From: Actinomadura alba
GTDB lineage: Bacteria; Actinomycetota; Actinomycetes; Streptosporangiales; Streptosporangiaceae
Assembly (NCBI RefSeq): GCF_014323705.1
Contig: NZ_JABVEC010000006.1
Span: forward strand, 124,001 to 188,000
DNA: 64,000 nucleotides
Direction of reading: 5' to 3'
Below are positions 63,252 to 64,000 of this stretch, in pieces (within the stretch, counting starts at the first letter, position 1; each line of letters opens with the position of its first letter). The position numbers were made by a program, and so were the translations under genes. The notes beneath the pieces are model-generated. The model was given only the letters and a program-made list of their open reading frames with translations. It was not told the origin of the DNA and made no database searches.

Positions 63252-63757
63252 CAAGGGCTCCTCGGGGGATGCGGAGCAGGGGGGCTGGGCGGATCGTCGC
63301 GGGAACAAGTGCATGATCACGACGGAGGTTCGGGGGCTGGCGAGGACCTTGATGAGTGAGCGCATGACGTGGGAGCGCCACCCGCTGCCCATGCCCTGGA
63401 ATGCGGACGCCTGCAGGGGGATCATCGCGAAGCCCGCGTGCTCGATGAACAGGCGGGTCCCGCGGCCCTCCGCCACCAGCCGCCACGTGACGGTGGTGTT
63501 GAGCGCGCCGCCGCCCCAGCCGATGCGGAGCAACCGTTCCTCGTCGAGTTCGAGGACCTCGCAGGGGATGATCCCGTCGTACCCGACCGAGGCGATCGGC
63601 CGGGTGTGGAACGTGAACCGGTGACCGACGACGGGCTTGAAGTCGCTCGGCATCAGCCACCGTGCCAGCAGGTCGGATCGGTGAGCGCCCGCCACACTTT
63701 GGACGGTGGGTGCGCCAGGAACTCGTCGACCTCGATCGATCCGCGCCGGGCGCTCAT
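63210..63757 (-). pseudogene. SRPBCC/AHSA1-like protein, frameshifted, tail from repeats
   Basis: From the ATG overlapping the ArsR stop, MSARRGSIEVDEFLAHPPSK and VWRALTDP is the N-terminus of an ArsR-linked SRPBCC protein, but the frame stops after 34 codons. Adding one base near 63685 restores DLLARWLMPSDFKPVVGHRF and the rest of the domain. The normal end of the protein is followed by codons that come from repeat copies D and C (SVVIMHLF and VNNCMITAEN). It is either dead, fused to a repeat-derived tail, or affected by an assembly error. Confidence 0.75.
63305..63331. repeat. REP-like palindrome, copy D (left half)
   Basis: AACAAGTGCATGATCACGAC plus CGGAGGTTC is the left arm and part of the loop; the extended arm GAACAAGTG mirrors the CAGTTGTTC tail of copies A-C, so the complete unit has arms of about 19 bp. 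The right arm is missing where SRPBCC coding sequence begins. Confidence 0.8.
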
Positions 63758-64000
63758 GTCCGACCCTCGCTCTCGTCCTCACCGGCCTCGTCGACCAGCT
63801 CGCGCAGTCCGGTGAGCCGCTCCCGCCAGAACCGTTCGTACGGCGAGAGCCACTGCGAGAGCTCCATCAGCGGGCCCGCCTCCAGCCGGTAGAGCCGGTG
63901 CCTGCCGCTGCGCTGCTCGCTCACCAGCCCGGCGTCTCGGAGCACCTTCAGATGCTCTGAGACGCTCGGGCGTCTCATCTCGAAATGCGAGGCCAGGTCG
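63754..64000 (-). CDS. ArsR-family regulator (N-terminus outside window)
   Basis: The last 81 residues of a winged-HTH repressor: DLASHFEMRRPSVSEHLKVL is the recognition helix region and GLVSEQRSGRHRLYRLEAGP the wing, followed by WLSPYERFWRERLTGLRELV, the helix typical of ArsR proteins paired with SRPBCC genes. The stop overlaps the SRPBCC start by 4 bp. The 5' end lies beyond base 64000. Confidence 0.9.
   Translation of the reverse strand, partial: DLASHFEMRRPSVSEHLKVLRDAGLVSEQRSGRHRLYRLEAGPLMELSQWLSPYERFWRERLTGLRELVDEAGEDESEGRT

Noticed and set aside
61987..63331. Insertion sequence with terminal inverted repeats
   Set aside because: Repeat copies are individual hairpins in varying states, not a single inverted pair, and no transposase or target-site duplication is visible.

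Overview
The window is about 70% GC (judged by eye) with dense, tightly packed genes and strong GGAGG-type ribosome binding sites. The order clpS / DUF2017 / mec / cysO / cysM next to pncB, murI, an Rv1339-like hydrolase, rph and rdgB matches the conserved actinobacterial block known from Mycobacterium tuberculosis (Rv1330c-Rv1341). Together with DUF397/XRE modules and AbiEi-DUF559 genes this points to a filamentous actinomycete, most likely Streptosporangiales. The genus is an inference.

Layout. 1-9.6 kb: core block. A minus-strand cysteine-synthesis run (clpS, DUF2017, the JAMM peptidase mec, a small Cys-rich ORF, sulfur carrier cysO, cysM) diverges from plus-strand pncB, murI, MBL hydrolase, rph and rdgB; a membrane protein with L7/L12-like repeats follows. 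9.6-11.4 kb: two overlapping MEDS-domain regulators (MEDS-STAS and MEDS-HATPase). 11.6-20.6 kb: a methylthioadenosine/nucleoside salvage island with mtnD, mtnB, mtnA, a BMP-type ABC nucleoside importer, a nucleoside phosphorylase and an MTA/SAH-type deaminase. The missing mtnC lies at 42.1 kb.

20.6-27.4 kb is an accessory, decaying stretch: a kinase-WD40 gene broken by a frame change, two degraded toxin-antitoxin units, a macrodomain protein, a SEC-C protein, two intact DUF397 genes and their XRE-DUF5753 partner carrying three apparent single-base losses. 27.8-36.3 kb holds two very large secreted glycoside hydrolase paralogues behind a perfect LacI-like palindrome. 36.4-40.4 kb holds an intact DUF4132 protein followed by two decayed relatives. 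40.4-46.7 kb holds a secreted M14 carboxypeptidase, mtnC, and a tartrate/malate module (dehydrogenase, LysR, DASS transporter).

46.8-51.1 kb: a TetR regulator with an extra C-terminal resolvase-type HTH, divergent from an ABC exporter with a clear operator between them. 51.1-61.8 kb: an odd class I tRNA with predicted anticodon UAG, a Bcp peroxiredoxin, DUF3618, a 1615-residue TPR-like protein ending in a 17-bp tandem array, a SIMPL protein, an Ala-racemase-fold enzyme, purU, and a MarR/NAD(P)-binding divergent pair. 61.8-64 kb: an AbiEi-DUF559 nuclease-like gene bracketed by REP-like palindromes sharing the arm GCATGATCACG; one of these supplies the stop codon of a frameshifted SRPBCC gene that sits after a partial ArsR gene.

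The observations I rate highest are the palindrome-bracketed nuclease gene, the apparently complete deaminative MTA import and salvage route, the class I tRNA with anticodon UAG, and the CysO precursor that needs C-terminal trimming. All functions are read from sequence motifs and context; no database search was possible.
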